From: Methanosarcinales archaeon
GTDB taxonomy: Archaea; Halobacteriota; Methanosarcinia; Methanosarcinales; Methanosarcinaceae
Reading direction: 5' to 3'
Assembly: GCA_012329085.1 (NCBI GenBank)
Contig: JAAXQB010000068.1
Span: 1-5,702 of the forward strand
DNA: 5,702 nt
Numbering within the stretch: position 1 is the stretch's first letter; each line of letters starts with the position of its first letter. Shown here piece after piece: positions 1 to 5,702 of the stretch. A model generated the notes under the pieces. That model was not told the origin of the DNA and ran no database searches. It was given only the letters and a program-made list of their open reading frames with translations. A program made the translations under genes and the position numbers.

Positions 1-140
1 AGGTGGACTGTGTCCTTCTCGTGGTGGAGGCTGGTCGCACACCTGTACAGGATATTAACAGGGCATTAAACCTTATTCCTTCAGAAAAACTTCTGGGATT
101 GGTGCTGAATAAGGAAGAACGAGAACAGGTTTCATATTAA
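1..140 (+). CDS. C-terminal fragment of a polysaccharide-biosynthesis tyrosine autokinase / P-loop ATPase (CpsD/EpsG-like)
   Basis: The first full codon is at base 3, and 45 residues are visible before the TAA at 138-140; the rest lies beyond the window edge. The visible part begins VDCVLLVVEAGRT and continues to LLGLVLNK. In the CpsD/CapB/EpsG family of bacterial tyrosine kinases and related MinD/ParA-fold ATPases, this is the late strand 'aD.vllVv..g.T' followed by 'llGvVLN', close to the C-terminus. Such kinases phosphorylate themselves and work with a Wzz-like membrane protein to control polysaccharide chain length and export. The Walker A and B motifs are not in the window, so activity cannot be judged. 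The tail is short (EEREQVSY) with a single Tyr rather than a tyrosine cluster. The neighbouring polysaccharide genes on the same strand support the assignment. Confidence is limited by the short length. Confidence 0.72.
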   Translation, partial: VDCVLLVVEAGRTPVQDINRALNLIPSEKLLGLVLNKEEREQVSY

Positions 141-299
141 AAGATTGATTATTGATAAATACAGTTTGAGAACTTCCCCCATAACCACATGGAAAACTAC
201 CAATCGGCATAAGAACATTTACATGAATTCACAATGATATTTTTTGTTGCTTGCTATTATTAAACCTCGTTAACTTGTCAATTGGTTGAGCAGGGTAAG

Positions 300-389
300 C
301 TCGACTCTATCTCTCTGGTCTGGTGGTTTGGGAAAAATTAGTAAAACGAAAATGAATTTTTCCCGGATGGTACAGTCGATACAGACGAG
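300..389. repeat. Large nested imperfect inverted repeat
   Basis: The core is a perfect 10-base inverted repeat, GGGAAAAATT at 330-339 against AATTTTTCCC at 355-364, separated by 15 bases. In RNA the stem could grow to 14 pairs (326-339 with 355-368) using G-U wobbles. Outside it, CTCGACTCTATC at 300-311 pairs with GATACAGACGAG at 378-389 at 10 of 12 positions, with an unpaired bulge on each side between the two stems. It has no T-run after the stem, so it is not a standard terminator. It could be a regulatory RNA fold, a protein-binding site or a remnant of a foldback element; I saw no flanking target-site duplication. The arms are read directly from the sequence; the function is unknown. 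Confidence 0.6.
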
Positions 390-396
390 ACCAAGT

Positions 397-414
397 ATCA
401 AATAAAAATTTGAT
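397..414. repeat. Perfect 7-bp palindrome next to the -35 element (possible operator)
   Basis: ATCAAAT (397-403) and ATTTGAT (408-414) are exact reverse complements separated by AAAA. The repeat ends one base before the TTGACT hexamer at 415-420, a common place for a repressor or activator site. The block is entirely A/T apart from one C and one G, so it could equally act as an A/T-rich UP-like element, or be chance in AT-rich DNA. Confidence 0.4.
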
Positions 415-445
415 TTGACTATAATGTATTTAACCAAGTTATAAT
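415..445 (+). promoter_or_regulatory. Probable sigma-70 promoter for the glycosyltransferase-led operon
   Basis: TTGACT at 415-420 matches the -35 consensus at five of six positions, and TATAAT at 440-445 is a perfect -10. The 19-base spacer is longer than the preferred 17. A second perfect TATAAT lies at 420-425, sharing one base with the -35, but it lacks a convincing -35 of its own. Use of the 440-445 element would start transcription near 452, leaving only about 10 bases before the ATG at 462. The position directly ahead of the first gene supports the call; strength and use are untested. Confidence 0.5.
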
Positions 446-461
446 ATGAGTTGTTAATTTT

Positions 462-1646
462 ATGCGTATTGTTATTCACGATTATCCTGGTCACGCTTTT
501 CCTGTACAGCTCAGCCGTTATCTCGCACAATGTGGTCATGAAGTCTGGCATGTATGGTCTTCTGATGTAGAGTCCCCGCGTGGTCCGTTAAATAGACAGC
601 CAACTGACCCTAATAACTTTCATTTATGCCCTGTAACCTTGGGTAAACCGCTACCGAAATATAATCTTATCAAACGATTTTTTATAGAACAGCAATACGC
701 CAAAAAATTAATCAAACAAATTGCTCCCTATAAACCAGATATAGTACTTTCTAATCCTTCACCATTTATCCAGAAAACTGTCCTCAATTGGTGCAAACGA
801 TATGATGTAGCATTTGTATATTGGCTACAAGATATATATTATGTCCCTATTAGTAATGTGCTTACAAAAAAATTTGGTATAATTGGTCGTATAGTAACCA
901 TAATAATTAAGCATTATGAGCTTAATGTTCTAAAGAAAAGCACTCATGTAGTTGCTATATCTGATGATTTTAAAAAATTTTTATTAAAACATGCTGTCCG
1001 CAAAGATGATATAACGATAATTCCCAATTGGGCCATTTTAAACGAAATGGATGTCCTTCCAAAAAATAACAAGTGGAGTAAGCAACAAAACCTTAATGAA
1101 AATTTTGTATACTTGTATGCAGGAACAATGGGGTTGAAACATAACCCACAGGCATTAGTTGATTTGGCTAAATATGTGCCTGAATCAATAATTGTGGTAA
1201 TTACGCAAGGAATTGGTCGTGAGTATCTGGAAAATGTTAAGTTTGAAGAAAATATTGAGAATCTGATCTTATTGGATTTCCAGCCATTTAATATACTTCC
1301 ACAGGTCTTGGCAACATCTGATGTTCTAATTGTATTACTGGAACCCGAAGCCGGATCTTTTTCTGTGCCATCAAAGATACTAAACTATTTATGTGCTGGC
1401 CGCCCTGTTTTAGGGGCAATCCCCCTGGAAAATGCAGCAGCAAAGAATATTATCACAGCTAATGCTGGTATAATTGTTGAGCCTGATGATATTAATGCTT
1501 TCGTCACAAACGCACGCAGACTATACGGGGATGACAAATTATGCACAAAAATGGGTAAAAATGGACGCACTTATGCAGAACAAACATTTAGTATCCAAAA
1601 GATAGGAAATAAATTTGAGGATATTCTCCATAACTGTCTAACATAA
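462..1646 (+). CDS. WbuB-like family 4 (GT-B fold) glycosyltransferase
   Basis: This 394-residue protein probably transfers a sugar from a nucleotide donor to the lipid-linked repeat unit on the inner face of the cytoplasmic membrane. The N-terminus (MRIVIHDYPGHAFPVQLSRYL) is a first GT-B strand and acceptor loop; it resembles WbuB/WcaI-type enzymes, as do WLQDIYYVPI at 121-130 and VVAISDDFKKFL at 163-174. The linker IPNW is at 187-190. The donor domain begins with LYAGTMGLKHNPQAL (218-232), and the donor-site region is EPEAGSFSVPSKILNYLCAGRPVLG at 294-318. Here the second Glu of the usual EX7E motif is replaced within VPSK, as is normal for the WbuB-like branch. The start is fixed by an in-frame TGA at 447-449, but there is no good Shine-Dalgarno sequence. 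The length is normal for the family. Sugar specificity cannot be told. Confidence 0.88.
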   Translation: MRIVIHDYPGHAFPVQLSRYLAQCGHEVWHVWSSDVESPRGPLNRQPTDPNNFHLCPVTLGKPLPKYNLIKRFFIEQQYAKKLIKQIAPYKPDIVLSNPSPFIQKTVLNWCKRYDVAFVYWLQDIYYVPISNVLTKKFGIIGRIVTIIIKHYELNVLKKSTHVVAISDDFKKFLLKHAVRKDDITIIPNWAILNEMDVLPKNNKWSKQQNLNENFVYLYAGTMGLKHNPQALVDLAKYVPESIIVVITQGIGREYLENVKFEENIENLILLDFQPFNILPQVLATSDVLIVLLEPEAGSFSVPSKILNYLCAGRPVLGAIPLENAAAKNIITANAGIIVEPDDINAFVTNARRLYGDDKLCTKMGKNGRTYAEQTFSIQKIGNKFEDILHNCLT

Positions 1647-1679
1647 AACACTTTATCACGCTGACAAGAGGGCACAATC

Positions 1680-2690
1680 ATGGGAAAAAAAATTGGCTGG
1701 AGCATTAGTATTGTCGGGTTGGTGATTTTATTAAGTATAACGCAAGCTCTTCCTTCTAACCTTCCTCCTCCCCAGCAGTTGACCTTGCTTGGTAAAACAG
1801 CTACTGCACCTCAACAGGCGATTGACTTCAGTTACACTGAAAATACATTCAGTAGCAATTTCTCCAACGATGAAATTGACTTTAATGATACAAGACATCA
1901 TGGATTTAAATGGTATCTTGGCAGGTTTTTCGGATGGAAACCAACTCCGGCAAAGCATTTCTACTTACCTGATGATGGCCCATTGACCATAAAAACAGGA
2001 TTCAAGCGAGCTAATCTTAGTATAGCTACAGCCACCACAGTCAAGGATACAAAGAGATGGGTTGGGCAGGCTTTTGGTGGTGGTGGATATTTTGAGGCAG
2101 AAATTAAATTTGACCCTGTTTATGTTAAAAATCTTAACAATAAAGGATGGCCTTCATTCTGGACAATGGCAATCGAACATATGGCCAATCTACCCGAATC
2201 ACAATGGCCAAGCCAAGAAAAAGGCTATGTCAACTTTATAGAAGTGGATATTTTAGAATATCTTTTCAAAAAAGAGGATAATACCAATGTGTATGGTGCT
2301 AATATGCACAATTGGTTTGGTGTATGGCAAGAAACATGTTATCCAAAACCGTTTTGTAAACATAGTCTTCCTTATCGCCAAGTTCGCAAAACGGTTCCAC
2401 CTGATACCGATTTTAACAAATATCATAAGTATGGTTTCCTTTGGGTTCCAGCAACAAGGGAAACAGATGGATTTGGTCAATTTTACTTCGATGATAAACC
2501 TATTGGTGAAAAAATAACCTGGGAAATTTATGATAATCAATCGCCATCCATGATTAAACAACCGTGGACTTTCGGAATTATTGATCGTCAGCACTTGGTC
2601 TTGATCCTTGGAACTGGTGAAAATCAGCCGATGACAATCCGTTCGGTCAATGTGTGGCAAAAATCAGGTAAAAACAACTTGGTTCAGTAA
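1680..2690 (+). CDS. Secreted glycoside hydrolase family 16-like enzyme (probable polysaccharide-processing glycosidase)
   Basis: This 336-residue protein starts with a classic signal peptide: GKK, a hydrophobic core at about 8-20 and a likely cut after TQA (21-23), so it should act in the periplasm or outside. The jelly-roll (concanavalin A-like) GH16 landmarks are in order: FGGGGYFEAEIKFD at 132-145, GWPSFWTM at 156-163, the catalytic EVDILE at 188-193 (nucleophile E188, D190, acid/base E193, the ExDxxE form), FNKYHKYGFLWVP at 245-257, and a closing strand MTIRSVNVWQ at 318-327. Two cysteines (C220, C226) could form a disulfide. A good ribosome site, AAGAGGG at 1666-1672, lies 7 bases before the ATG. 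Such enzymes cut beta-linked glycans; in EPS loci (e.g. succinoglycan ExoK) they trim the polymer. That role here is inferred from the neighbours. The alternative is a transglycosylase or a degrading enzyme for foreign glycan. Confidence 0.85.
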   Translation: MGKKIGWSISIVGLVILLSITQALPSNLPPPQQLTLLGKTATAPQQAIDFSYTENTFSSNFSNDEIDFNDTRHHGFKWYLGRFFGWKPTPAKHFYLPDDGPLTIKTGFKRANLSIATATTVKDTKRWVGQAFGGGGYFEAEIKFDPVYVKNLNNKGWPSFWTMAIEHMANLPESQWPSQEKGYVNFIEVDILEYLFKKEDNTNVYGANMHNWFGVWQETCYPKPFCKHSLPYRQVRKTVPPDTDFNKYHKYGFLWVPATRETDGFGQFYFDDKPIGEKITWEIYDNQSPSMIKQPWTFGIIDRQHLVLILGTGENQPMTIRSVNVWQKSGKNNLVQ

Positions 2691-3895
2691 TGCATACGCA
2701 ACAAACAGACAATTTGCATATAAACAACTCAAGTTCTGATAAGTTAAGAAAACAAGTAAACCTTGTTGCAAAGCTGATTGCAATTTTCCTTGTGGCGGGT
2801 TTTTTTTCTTTTTTCCAACTTAAATCTCAAATATTACAATCTGTTACCTTTCTGTCTCTTATCATCCCTGCTTTTCTGCAAATTCGCTATGGCCTCGCCA
2901 ATATGGCATCGGTACACAGGACTTTCATGTTTGCCTTGCTCTATCTGATTCCAGTATCCATTTCATTTTTATTAAATTTGTTAATATCAGGTACTATTAG
3001 CATCAAAAGTGCAATGATTTTAATAAATCTATATTTTACTTTTTATATAGCATCTATTTTTGCAAGCTGTTTCAGGTTTGATCTTTGGCGGCGAACATTA
3101 CATTACATCGCATTATTTGCTTTACCCATTTTTATCTATGTTGTTGTTACACAGCAACATGCCTATAGGTGGGGACGATGGGAACCATTTGATATGCAAC
3201 CAAACTGGTGGGGAATGATGGTGATGTGTGTAGCCTGGGGTGCATCGGCATGGGGTAATATCAAGTTGCGGGCTATTGTAATTTTTGCATCTTTCCTTTT
3301 TCTTATAGAAGTCCAGGCACGCGGAGCTATTATTGCCTTATTACCTGTACTTTTTTTTAGTAGTGGCTTCTTCTTGCCTCTATCACGAAAGAAAACAATC
3401 TGGCTTCTCTTCGGTTTGCTTATTATAGCAACAGGGGCACTTCTTTCCTCACTTATTATGGAAAAAGGCTTAATAGAATATGCTGTGAACTATATCATTA
3501 ACAATGTTCTTCTATTTCATGATAGCCACCGAGGAATAGGAACTGGTTTAACAGGCAGGATGGAAGGTTATTCTAAAGCTTGGGAAGTTTTTATTTCTTC
3601 TCCTGCCTTTGGCAGCGGGTTTGGCGAGTACGGATTTATTCATAATGGTTTCCTGATGACACTTGCTGAGAGTGGACTTTTTGGTTTAACAGGAATGCTG
3701 TTCATCATAGGGATGGCATTAATAAACTCTGTTAAAAACAAAGACTTGTTCATGCTTGGCTTGTTGCTAAGTTACATCACGGCAATCATGACATTCCCTC
3801 GTACATTTAATATCAATATGACAGGATTTATGTTTATCGTTCTCGTAATGGTTGGGTGTCGCACTATCAGCAACCGTTCAACATTACAGAAATAG
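2690..3895 (+). CDS. O-antigen polymerase/ligase family membrane protein (Wzy-like)
   Basis: This 401-residue protein is very hydrophobic, with about 11-12 predicted membrane spans (roughly 24-42, 47-64, 78-100, 107-127, 136-154, 171-187, 192-207, 210-229, 235-255, 327-345, 352-369, 374-391). A large outside loop lies at about 256-325. The Wzy/WaaL landmarks are QARGAII (R211) at a membrane border, and a loop with GTGLTGRMEGYSKAWEVF (284-301), SPAFGSGFGEYGFIHN (304-319) and LAESGLFGLTG (325-335), matching the usual 'PlfGtGfg...HN.fL..l.e.G..Gl'. It should join repeat units in the periplasm. A ligase role cannot be excluded, but the biosynthesis-locus context favours polymerase. The ATG shares one base with the stop of the hydrolase gene (TAATG) and has no clear ribosome site, which suggests translational coupling. 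Confidence 0.85.
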   Translation: MHTQQTDNLHINNSSSDKLRKQVNLVAKLIAIFLVAGFFSFFQLKSQILQSVTFLSLIIPAFLQIRYGLANMASVHRTFMFALLYLIPVSISFLLNLLISGTISIKSAMILINLYFTFYIASIFASCFRFDLWRRTLHYIALFALPIFIYVVVTQQHAYRWGRWEPFDMQPNWWGMMVMCVAWGASAWGNIKLRAIVIFASFLFLIEVQARGAIIALLPVLFFSSGFFLPLSRKKTIWLLFGLLIIATGALLSSLIMEKGLIEYAVNYIINNVLLFHDSHRGIGTGLTGRMEGYSKAWEVFISSPAFGSGFGEYGFIHNGFLMTLAESGLFGLTGMLFIIGMALINSVKNKDLFMLGLLLSYITAIMTFPRTFNINMTGFMFIVLVMVGCRTISNRSTLQK

Positions 3896-3953
3896 ATTAT
3901 TATTGCAAAATGACACAGAGCATATATTTTACTTATCCATAATTAAAAGTGTA

Positions 3954-3972
3954 AGATATGCATAAAATATCT
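3954..3972. repeat. Small A/T-rich inverted repeat ahead of the second glycosyltransferase
   Basis: AGATAT (3954-3959) and ATATCT (3967-3972) are exact reverse complements with a 7-base loop, in the 93-base gap between the polymerase and the next gene, just before the AGGA ribosome site (3978-3981). The stem is weak and has no T-run, so it is not a terminator. The same gap holds only poor promoter-like pairs, such as TTGCAA at 3903-3908 with TATTTT at 3925-3930. It may be chance. Confidence 0.25.
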
Positions 3973-3988
3973 CCACCAGGAATTTTTC

Positions 3989-5125
3989 ATGGCTACTCAA
4001 CGAACAATTGTCTTTGTCTGGGATAATTTTGGCCCAATGCATCATGATCGATTGAAAGCGGCAGCAGAATATTTTAAGGGAACATTTTCTGTATCAGGAA
4101 TTGAAATTGCGGATAAAAGCAATACCTATGCCTGGGTAGGCGAACAGGCTGAACTATACAAAAAACAAACTCTTTTCACAAAAGAGACCTCGGAAAATAT
4201 TTCCCGCTGGCGATGCTTTCGTGCCTTGACACATGCAATTATGAAGTCCAGGGCAAAACATATTTTTTTGTGCAACTATGAACGGTCTTACATTTTTTTC
4301 ACAGCCTGTATTCTTCGCCTTTCAGGAAAAAAAGTATTTATAATGCAAAACTCAAAGTTTGATGATTGCCCACGCATGCTGCCACGGGAATGTCTCAAAC
4401 TCATTCTTTACTACCCATATAATGGAGTACTGGTAGGGTCTTTCCGCTCTAAAGATTACCTGAGCTTTCTTGGTTTTCGCAAACGCCCTAAAGTTTTGGG
4501 TTATAATACATTATCTCTCAATCGTATTCGTGCATTATCTAAAGCTAAGCCTGCACCTGCTGGTACGGCGTTTGAAGATCGGCATTTTACCATTATTGCA
4601 CGCTTGGTTCCAAAAAAAAACCTTCTGATGGCCTTGGAAGCTTATGCAATTTATAGGGAGAAGATTGTAGAGCCAAGACTATTACACATTTACGGAAATG
4701 GTCCGCTGGGAAATGAAATCCAAGAAAAAATTAAAGAAAAAAAGCTGGAAAAACATATTTTCTTGCATGGTTTTGTACAAACAGAAGGTATTGCTGAAGC
4801 TCTGGGAAAAACCTTGGTACTAATCCTGCCAAGCATTGAAGAACAATTTGGCAATGTCGTAATAGAGGCACAGGCCATGGGGCTTCCTGTTATTGCATCA
4901 GAATCATGTGGTGCATGTGATGAACTGGTGAGAAGCGGCATCAATGGCTTTACGATCAAACCAGATGCTCCCAAGTCTCTTGCCTGTTTCATGCAAAAAC
5001 TTTGCGAAGATAAGGTCTTATGGACAAATATGTGTGAAAAAGCACATAAATTTGCACCACTGGGTGATGTTAAACGCTTTGTTAAAGGGGTAGAGACATT
5101 GATTACAATAAATCATCATGAATAA
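3989..5125 (+). CDS. Family 4 (GT-B fold) glycosyltransferase, canonical EX7E type
   Basis: This 378-residue protein likely adds one sugar of the repeat unit, using a nucleotide-sugar donor in the cytoplasm. The C-terminal donor domain is textbook GT4: FTIIARLVPKKN at 200-211 (R205 and K210 in the phosphate-binding positions), LLHIYGNGPLGNEI at 231-244, IFLHGFV at 257-263, LPSIEEQFGNVVIEAQAMGLPVIAS at 280-304 with E285 and E293 forming EX7E, and CDELVRSGINGF at 310-321. The N-terminal half (about 1-180) is more divergent and probably binds the acceptor. The ribosome site AGGA at 3978-3981 is 7 bases before the ATG. A run of nine A (4612-4620) encodes part of the PKKN motif. The gap of 93 bases after the polymerase is the longest inside the run, so an internal promoter is possible. 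Specificity is unknown. Confidence 0.9.
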   Translation: MATQRTIVFVWDNFGPMHHDRLKAAAEYFKGTFSVSGIEIADKSNTYAWVGEQAELYKKQTLFTKETSENISRWRCFRALTHAIMKSRAKHIFLCNYERSYIFFTACILRLSGKKVFIMQNSKFDDCPRMLPRECLKLILYYPYNGVLVGSFRSKDYLSFLGFRKRPKVLGYNTLSLNRIRALSKAKPAPAGTAFEDRHFTIIARLVPKKNLLMALEAYAIYREKIVEPRLLHIYGNGPLGNEIQEKIKEKKLEKHIFLHGFVQTEGIAEALGKTLVLILPSIEEQFGNVVIEAQAMGLPVIASESCGACDELVRSGINGFTIKPDAPKSLACFMQKLCEDKVLWTNMCEKAHKFAPLGDVKRFVKGVETLITINHHE

Positions 5126-5702
5126 AACCACTCGCAAACCATTGGTTTTCATGTCAGTTGCTTTGCCGCCTCCTCTCCACGGACAATCATTTATTACACA
5201 GAAAATCACAGAACAAATAAAGAAAGAGCCGGTATATTTATACCTTATCAATATCTCACCCAAAGGCTTAACTCGCAATATTGCTTATCACCTTCGTAAA
5301 AGTTCGAGTGTGTTAAAGGCAATTTTTATGTTACCTGTAAAGGCGGTAAGAAACCCACGAAGGATCTTTTACGGGGTTGCAGAAAGTAATCACGGAATCA
5401 TATATAATTTCTTCTTATATGGTATAGCAAGACTTTGCGGTTACAAACTATTCATCCACCACCACACAGCTAACCATACAATATATTACCGTGGCACTTT
5501 TGCCTGGCTCGTACGATTGACAGGATACCACTCAGTACATATTGCACTGAGCGAGACGATGAAAAAAGATTTAAAAAAACACTATCCAAATATAAATGAA
5601 GTTATCGTTTCCGGTAATGCCTGCCACATACACCTGCCACCCAAAACGCACCAGCACCCCTCCCCCCCCCCCCCCCCCCCACCCTGGCAAGAACACCCCA
5701 CA
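5118..5702 (+). CDS. N-terminal part of a further GT4-like glycosyltransferase, cut by the window end
   Basis: The ATG at 5118 overlaps the end of the previous gene by 8 bases (ATGAATAA) and has no clear ribosome site, pointing to coupled translation. The frame stays open for 195 codons to the window end. Residues 9-30 (LVFMSVALPPPLHGQSFITQKI) form the first GT-B strand and the 'PPP.HGQS' acceptor loop. KLFIHHHTANHTIYYRG at 110-126 and HIALSETMKKDLKKHYPN at 141-158 match the second part of the acceptor domain, where 'HHH' and 'LSE.M...L' are typical. VIVSGNAC at 162-169 should lead into the donor domain, but the sequence then turns into a Pro-rich string (residues about 172-195) that no GT4 enzyme would have there. 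The true protein is expected to have about 350-400 residues. The last ~25 residues should not be trusted. Confidence 0.75.
   Translation, partial: MNKTTRKPLVFMSVALPPPLHGQSFITQKITEQIKKEPVYLYLINISPKGLTRNIAYHLRKSSSVLKAIFMLPVKAVRNPRRIFYGVAESNHGIIYNFFLYGIARLCGYKLFIHHHTANHTIYYRGTFAWLVRLTGYHSVHIALSETMKKDLKKHYPNINEVIVSGNACHIHLPPKTHQHPSPPPPPPPWQEHPT
5621..5702. other. A/C-rich low-complexity tail with a 19-base poly-C run; probable sequence artefact
   Basis: Of these 82 bases, 50 are C, 20 A, 7 G and 5 T, in sharp contrast to the AT-rich DNA before it. Positions 5662-5680 are 19 consecutive C. The change comes gradually from about 5621, inside a gene whose protein stops looking like its family at the same point, and the window ends 22 bases after the run. 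Decayed base calling or a bad contig end explains all of this best. A genuine phase-variable poly-C tract is the less likely alternative. Confidence 0.7.

Larger units (their letters stand above)
141..461. other. Gene-free leader/intergenic region of the polysaccharide gene run
   Basis: This 321-base stretch lies between the kinase stop codon and the first glycosyltransferase. I see no credible coding sequence in it: the only long reading frame on the opposite strand (270-551) has no recognisable features and overlaps the start of the glycosyltransferase gene. The left half (141-299) shows nothing I can name. The right half is organised: a large nested inverted repeat (300-389), a perfect short palindrome (397-414) and a promoter-like block (415-445), listed separately. 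No hairpin followed by a T-run is present, so I cannot point to an intrinsic terminator for the kinase gene. No JUMPstart/ops-type GGCGGTAG element was found. Confidence 0.7.

Noticed and set aside
138..150. Exact match to the IHF consensus (read on the minus strand, WATCAANNNNTTR) overlapping the kinase stop codon
   Set aside because: The consensus is loose and matches are expected by chance in AT-rich DNA of this length; nothing nearby supports a real site.
330..364. Intrinsic terminator for the kinase gene
   Set aside because: The stem is good but is followed by GGATGGTACAG rather than a T-run, and the loop is long, so it lacks the normal terminator form.
300..389. Insertion sequence or MITE
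   Set aside because: The inverted arms are imperfect and no flanking direct repeat of target DNA is visible; a copy search would be needed before calling a mobile element.
270..551. Open reading frame of 93 codons on the minus strand
   Set aside because: It crosses the promoter region and the 5' end of the glycosyltransferase gene, and its protein shows no recognisable domain. It is most likely a chance frame.
5018..5278. Open reading frame of 86 codons on the minus strand
   Set aside because: It lies entirely across the junction of two well-supported + strand glycosyltransferase genes and has no motif of its own.
1..5702. CRISPR array, tRNA or rRNA gene
   Set aside because: I saw no regularly spaced direct repeats and no tRNA- or rRNA-like sequence on either strand.

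Overview
The window looks like one end of a contig carrying an exopolysaccharide (or other surface polysaccharide) locus of the Wzx/Wzy type from a Gram-negative bacterium. The clues are a secreted glycoside hydrolase with a clear signal peptide, a multi-span O-antigen polymerase/ligase-like protein, a CpsD/EpsG-like P-loop kinase tail and several family-4 glycosyltransferases. The DNA is AT-rich by eye. A pseudomonadote fits best, but I cannot place the class from sequence reading alone.

Layout, all genes on the + strand: (1) positions 1-140, the C-terminal end of a polysaccharide-associated tyrosine autokinase/ParA-like ATPase; (2) positions 141-461, a 321-base gene-free stretch with a large imperfect inverted repeat (300-389), a perfect 7-bp palindrome (397-414) and a likely sigma-70 promoter (415-445); (3) 462-1646, a WbuB-like GT4 glycosyltransferase; (4) 1680-2690, a secreted GH16-type glycosidase with an intact ExDxxE catalytic motif; (5) 2690-3895, a Wzy/WaaL-like membrane protein overlapping the previous gene by one base; (6) 3989-5125, a canonical GT4 glycosyltransferase; (7) 5118-5702, the N-terminal domain of another GT4 glycosyltransferase overlapping gene 6 by 8 bases and cut by the window end. 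The last ~80 bases turn abruptly into A/C-rich sequence with a run of 19 C, most likely a sequencing or assembly artefact.

Working model (inference): the glycosyltransferases add sugars to a lipid-linked repeat unit on the cytoplasmic face, the polymerase joins units in the periplasm, the GH16 enzyme trims or releases the polymer outside the cytoplasm, and the kinase of the upstream gene belongs to the export/chain-length machinery. The initiating sugar transferase, flippase and outer-membrane exporter are not in the window and are presumably beyond its ends. Short spacings and overlaps from 462 to 5702 suggest one operon, probably read from the promoter near 415-445.

I do not see a clearly new system. 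The points most worth a second look are the structured leader region, the hydrolase placed directly ahead of the polymerase, and the poly-C tail.
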